45,881 bases of DNA from Bacteroidales bacterium (GTDB lineage: Bacteria; Bacteroidota; Bacteroidia; Bacteroidales; UBA12170), in NCBI GenBank assembly GCA_027858955.1, contig JAQIBR010000240.1, forward strand, positions 1 to 45,881, given 5' to 3'. This document shows positions 41,907 to 45,881 of this stretch, piece by piece (position 1 is the first letter of the stretch; each line of letters opens with the position of its first letter). The notes beneath the pieces are model-generated. The model did not search any database. It was not told where the DNA came from and was given only the letters and a program-made list of their open reading frames with translations. The position numbers and the translations under genes are program-made.

Positions 41907-41914
41907 TACCTTTG
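41907..41914 (+). promoter_or_regulatory. -7 box of the rRNA methyltransferase gene
   Basis: TACCTTTG is a full TAnnTTTG match ending 19 bases before the TTG start codon at 41934. No clear -33 TTG is seen, so the call rests on the one box. Confidence 0.5.
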
Positions 41915-41933
41915 CAAAAAATTAGACCAGACC

Positions 41934-43658
41934 TTGAAAGATTTATACATTGCTAAAACATTTGCAGGATTAGAGGAAATTTTAGCTCAAGAACTCCGTG
42001 ATTTACAGATAGAAGAAGTAGAAATTCTAAATCGTGCCGTTTCGTTTAGAGGCGATTTAAGAGATTTATATACCGCCAATTATTGGTGCCGAACTGCCAT
42101 AAGAATACTAAAACCAATAGCAGATTTCCCTGCTGAGGACGAATTGGCATTGTACAAAGGCATTCGTTCTATCGATTGGTCGCAGCTTATAGGTTTGGAA
42201 GATACTTTTGCTATTGATTGCACACTTAGCAATTCAAAAATCAATCACTCTCAATATGCAGCCTTAAAAACTAAAGATGCAATTGCCGATCAGTTTGTAT
42301 TTAAATTTAAGGAAAGGCCAAATGTTGATGTAGTTCAGCCTACACTTCGCGCAAGCATATTTATTCAAAACAACCACTGTACAGTTTCTCTAGATACTTC
42401 AAATATATCTTTACATAAGCGTGGATATAGAGTTAGTGCGGGTTCTGCTCCATTAAACGAAGTTCTTGCGGCAGGCATGATTCTATTAAGCGGTTGGGAT
42501 AAAAAAAGTCATTTTGTTGACCCAATGTGTGGTTCAGGAACACTGCTCATCGAAGCTGCTTTGATTGCAATGAATGTTCCACCAGCTAGCTATCGTAATT
42601 ATTTTGGCTTTTTGAACTTTAAGGATTTTAATGCAGAGCTCTGGAAAGAAATTAAAATCGATGCTTTAGCCAAACAACGTGATTTTGATTTTAAGATTGT
42701 AGGAACTGACTTAGCCGCCGGAATGATAGCTGTAGCAGAGAAAAATATTAAATCTGCACATCTTAAAAATGAGATACAACTCGAACAAGTTCCTATGCAG
42801 GAATTTACGCCACCTGAAGGCCCAGGAATAATAGTTTGTAATCCACCTTATGGTGAACGTATCCAAACACGCGACATTGTTGAATTGTATCGTGCTATGG
42901 GCGATACAATGAAAAGAAAATACGGCGGTTATTCAGCTTGGGTTATCAGTTCTGATATCATTGCTCTGAAACAAATAGGTTTATATCCTTCACGCAAACT
43001 CGAACTTTATAATGGCCCACTTGAATGCCGTTTTGAAAAATTCGAAATATATGAAGGCAGCAAAAAGGAAAAATACAAATCCTTTGAATCATCGGATAAA
43101 CGAGATGTAGACAGACCAAAAGGACCATCTTATAGAAGAAAAGACGATTGGGATAGGGAAGGAAAAAATACCAAATTCAAAGGAAAAACAAAAAGCGAAT
43201 GGGATCTAGATTCTAAGGAAAGAGAGCAAGCAAAAGCTAGACGCCAAGAATCAGACGAAAGAAAACCAAGAAGAACTGATACAGACAGTGGAGAAGAAAA
43301 ATCGAGCTCTACTACTAAAAGCCGTCCACCAAGAAGAGAATTTGATAGATCGAAAGACAGAAAATCAAACAGACCTTATTCCGACAAAAAAGACGGAGGT
43401 TCGAGCTATGATTCCAAAAGCCGTGGACCAAGAAAAGAATTCGATAAATCGGACTATAGAAAATCAAGCAAGCCATATTCAGACCGAAGAGACGAAGGTT
43501 CAAGTTCATCTCCAAAGCCAAAAAGAGAAGTAAAAAAATTCACCAGAGAAATACGCGAACGTAAATCTGATTCTGATAAATCTGGCGTTAACACAACCTA
43601 TTATCCAAAAGGCCGTCCACCAAGGAAAAGAATTCCTAAAAAGCCCGATAATGATTAA
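41934..43658 (+). CDS. THUMP-domain class I SAM RNA methyltransferase (RlmL/Trm14-like) with long basic tail
   Basis: The 574 residues start at a TTG (no ATG upstream; the THUMP part begins at once: LYIAKTFAGLEEILAQEL). Residues 1-160 form the N-terminal ferredoxin-like/THUMP unit, then the methyltransferase: DPMCGSGTLLIEAALIAMN (199-217), GTDLAAGMI and CNPPYGERI (about 304-312), the signature of N2-guanine rRNA/tRNA methylation. About residues 375-574 are low complexity (Lys, Arg, Asp, Ser) with two near-tandem units (SRPPRREFDRSKDRKSNRPY / SRGPRKEFDKSDYRKSSKPY), surely disordered and probably RNA-binding. Confidence 0.85.
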   Translation: MKDLYIAKTFAGLEEILAQELRDLQIEEVEILNRAVSFRGDLRDLYTANYWCRTAIRILKPIADFPAEDELALYKGIRSIDWSQLIGLEDTFAIDCTLSNSKINHSQYAALKTKDAIADQFVFKFKERPNVDVVQPTLRASIFIQNNHCTVSLDTSNISLHKRGYRVSAGSAPLNEVLAAGMILLSGWDKKSHFVDPMCGSGTLLIEAALIAMNVPPASYRNYFGFLNFKDFNAELWKEIKIDALAKQRDFDFKIVGTDLAAGMIAVAEKNIKSAHLKNEIQLEQVPMQEFTPPEGPGIIVCNPPYGERIQTRDIVELYRAMGDTMKRKYGGYSAWVISSDIIALKQIGLYPSRKLELYNGPLECRFEKFEIYEGSKKEKYKSFESSDKRDVDRPKGPSYRRKDDWDREGKNTKFKGKTKSEWDLDSKEREQAKARRQESDERKPRRTDTDSGEEKSSSTTKSRPPRREFDRSKDRKSNRPYSDKKDGGSSYDSKSRGPRKEFDKSDYRKSSKPYSDRRDEGSSSSPKPKREVKKFTREIRERKSDSDKSGVNTTYYPKGRPPRKRIPKKPDND

Positions 43659-43710
43659 ATAATTGTATTTTCGTAAGACTAATTTTATTTGCTATTTATA
43701 TTCGTCTAAT

Positions 43711-45881
43711 TTGAAAATAAGTAAAACATATCTCTTATTTCTTAGTTCAATATTTGTTCTGCTAAGCGCTTGCAATGTGAACAAGAATTTAGCAGAAGAT
43801 GAATATCTTTTGCATAAAAATAGGATTATTCATACCGACAAATCAGTTCGGGCTGCTCCTTTAGAAGACTATTTAACTCAACAAGCAACTCCAAAATTTT
43901 TAGGCTTTTTCTATAATAATATTGGAATATATTATGGTTTAAAAGACAAAGATGGCTGGTTTAATCGTTGGCTTTTACGTGTATTTGGAGATGAGCCTGT
44001 TTTTATTGACAAATTCGCAGCAGAAGAATCGGTTAAACGGATGAAATCTTTTTTACATAACCTATCTTATTTCAATGCAGATATCGATATCAATTATAAA
44101 GCCAAAGGCAAAAAAATAACAGTAGAATATATTGTTAAACCTCAAAAACCATATATAATCAATCATTTTGAGTGGAAATCTGCCGACACCTTGATAATAA
44201 AGAAAATTAATTCTATTTCAGCTAAAACACTTATTAAAGTGGGTGATGTCTATAATTCTTACTTTTTAGATGATGAAAGAGATAGAATTACTGAGTATCT
44301 ACGTTCAAATGGTTATTATCGATTCAATAAAAACTACATAAATTACAGTGTTGATAGTGCTTTTAACAATCAAAGCCTTTCAATTGTTGGAAGAATTAAT
44401 TTACCGTCAAATATCATAAAGGACTCCACTAAAATTCAAAAACATCAACTTTATTCTGTTCGAAATCTCTATATATATCCAAATTACGAACCCTTATCGG
44501 TATTTGATTATGCACCTGACACATTAATTGTAAATATTCCTTCGGATGATGATGAAAAAAGTCTTGATAAATATCATTTTATTTATTACAACGCATTAAA
44601 AATTAGACCAAAAATAATTGCACAATCCATTTTCATGGGGAACAACTCTATATTTAATGTTGGCGATCTCAAAAGATCTTATCAAAAACTAAATCGTTTT
44701 CCAATATATAAATATGTAAATATTAGCTTTGCTGAAGATAGTATTCTAAGAGAATCAAATACACTTCCATTGGACGTTTCTATTCGATTATCAAGAACAA
44801 AAACTCAATCGTATACAATTGAAACTGATGTTACTAATACTTCGGGCGATTTAGGATTACGTGGAAATTTAGTGTACTCAAATCGTAATATATTTCGAGG
44901 AGGCGAGAAGTTTAGCCTTCGACTTTCAACAGCCTTGGAAAGTCGTGCTTATGGCAGTTACGAAAACTTCAACGATAATTTGCTTTTCAATACAATAGAA
45001 TATGGTTTATATCTAAATCTACTTACTCCTAACTTTTTGGCTCCTGTTAAGCAAGCACGTTTCCCAAAATATTTAGCTCCGCGAAGTATTTTCCAGTTAA
45101 GCTATAATTTTCAATCTCGACCAAGTTACGAGCGTCATCTTGGAAATACTTCATTTGGATACGAGTGGGATATCGGTCAATATGCTTTGCATCGAATGTT
45201 TCCCGTGGATTTAAGTATGATTAAGATATTCCCTTCGCCAGAGTTTCAGGCCGACCTTGATACTCTTACAAATGTTAGATACAAAGACCAATATACCGAT
45301 CATTTTATTGCCGCTCTCAAATATAATCTGATATATAATACTCAGAAATCTAATAAATGGAAGGATTTCACTTATTTACTTTTCCGATTTGAAGTTGCTG
45401 GAAACCTTGCTTCTTTAGTTAACAGTATGTCTGAATCCTTACCATCTTCTGACGGATACTATACTCTTTTTGGAATTCGCTATGCTCAATTTGTTCGTGG
45501 CGAATTAGATTTTCGACGTTTTTATGCCTTCCCAAATAAACAAGGATTTATTTATAGAACAATTTTTGGTCTAGGTGTTCCATACGGAAACTCAACTGCT
45601 TTACCTTTCGAAAAAGGATTTTACGGTGGTGGAGCAAATGGAATGCGTGGCTGGGCTTTCCGAACGCTTGGCCCTGGTGGATATTCCGAAACAAATCTCA
45701 ACGAATTCGACAAAATGGGTGAGATAAAATTAGAAGCTTCAGTAGAATATCGATTTCCAATAATATGGTACTTAAACGGAGCCTTATTTGCAGATGTGGG
45801 CAATGTTTGGTTGCTGGAAAAAAACGACCTTTTTCCTGACGGACATTTTCAGTGGAACAAGTTTGCAAGCCAGTTGGCCAT
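43711..45881 (+). CDS. BamA/TamA-family outer membrane protein (lipoprotein, 3' end outside window)
   Basis: Reading starts at a TTG at 43711 and stays open to the window end (723 codons). A lipoprotein signal comes first (LLSAC, Cys21). The middle holds POTRA-like repeats (for example KPYIINHFEWKSADTLIIKKINSISA, RDRITEYLRSNGYYRF, FPIYKYVNISFAED), followed by a C-terminal surface-antigen (D15) barrel: GGEKFSLRLSTALE, FYGGGANGMRGWAFRTLGPGGY and IKLEASVEYRFPI. The MRGW-type motif is the BamA/TamA VRGF counterpart. The lipid anchor is unlike true BamA, so this is a TamA-like paralogue that may help insert or export outer-membrane proteins or lipids. Confidence 0.87.
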   Translation, partial: MKISKTYLLFLSSIFVLLSACNVNKNLAEDEYLLHKNRIIHTDKSVRAAPLEDYLTQQATPKFLGFFYNNIGIYYGLKDKDGWFNRWLLRVFGDEPVFIDKFAAEESVKRMKSFLHNLSYFNADIDINYKAKGKKITVEYIVKPQKPYIINHFEWKSADTLIIKKINSISAKTLIKVGDVYNSYFLDDERDRITEYLRSNGYYRFNKNYINYSVDSAFNNQSLSIVGRINLPSNIIKDSTKIQKHQLYSVRNLYIYPNYEPLSVFDYAPDTLIVNIPSDDDEKSLDKYHFIYYNALKIRPKIIAQSIFMGNNSIFNVGDLKRSYQKLNRFPIYKYVNISFAEDSILRESNTLPLDVSIRLSRTKTQSYTIETDVTNTSGDLGLRGNLVYSNRNIFRGGEKFSLRLSTALESRAYGSYENFNDNLLFNTIEYGLYLNLLTPNFLAPVKQARFPKYLAPRSIFQLSYNFQSRPSYERHLGNTSFGYEWDIGQYALHRMFPVDLSMIKIFPSPEFQADLDTLTNVRYKDQYTDHFIAALKYNLIYNTQKSNKWKDFTYLLFRFEVAGNLASLVNSMSESLPSSDGYYTLFGIRYAQFVRGELDFRRFYAFPNKQGFIYRTIFGLGVPYGNSTALPFEKGFYGGGANGMRGWAFRTLGPGGYSETNLNEFDKMGEIKLEASVEYRFPIIWYLNGALFADVGNVWLLEKNDLFPDGHFQWNKFASQLA

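Overview
This AT-rich window belongs to a Bacteroidota bacterium, probably of the Bacteroidales/Marinilabiliales type. The signs are a secreted protease with a C-terminal type IX secretion sorting domain, promoters of the TTG-N19-TAnnTTTG form, a recF-DUF721 overlap, a bifunctional DAHP synthase/chorismate mutase, and the dispersed palindromic repeats common between genes in this phylum. I saw no rRNA, tRNA, CRISPR array, prophage or intact insertion sequence. The window opens inside a penicillin-acylase-like lipoprotein gene and ends inside a BamA/TamA-like outer-membrane protein gene.

Layout. 1-6,050: acylase, secreted esterase, ArsR regulator, methyltransferase, YbaK-type tRNA editing protein, D-cysteine desulfhydrase-like enzyme, DUF4197 lipoprotein. 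6,500-12,455: ABC exporter, small membrane proteins, MFS transporter, SGNH-fold secreted protein. 12,467-18,843: TauE/SafE exporter, then a tightly packed operon in which two different enzymes, a pyruvate-oxidase-like ThDP enzyme and a glutamate-synthase-like FMN enzyme, each carry an N-terminal Rieske domain; a YjeF_N protein and a zinc-ribbon protein lie between them. 19,071-21,973: DUF427 gene boxed by two copies of one repeat, then a histidine trimethyltransferase and a triple-rhodanese protein that look like the EanA/EanB pair for oxygen-independent ergothioneine synthesis. 22,061-24,984: thioredoxin-like protein, DUF721, RecF, IspH. 25,118-31,854 (plus strand): prolyl oligopeptidase, RfbC, lytic transglycosylase, UvrA. 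32,003-36,402 (minus strand): aromatic operon of aminotransferase, TyrA, DAHP synthase/chorismate mutase and AroA. 36,803 onward: split LOG-family gene, retropepsin-like protein, T9SS trypsin-like protease, SPFH/ribbon-helix-helix pair, exported MsrB-MsrA fusion, THUMP rRNA methyltransferase with a long basic tail, BamA/TamA-like protein.

The most striking structure is the leader of the aromatic operon (36,403-36,691). A strong Bacteroidota promoter drives a transcript holding two complete attenuators in series. Each has a short, Tyr-rich leader peptide that starts with ATG ATG, an antiterminator strand that begins at the peptide's stop codon, and an intrinsic terminator with a T-tract. This predicts ribosome-mediated control by charged tRNA-Tyr (with some Phe and Trp) at two consecutive checkpoints before the first enzyme gene.

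Other strong points are the EanA/EanB assignment, where the active-site loop and a second tyrosine sit at the offset expected from the characterised enzyme (recalled numbering), and the doubly Rieske-fused operon, whose biological role I cannot name. All functional calls come from reading sequence motifs; no database search was possible.
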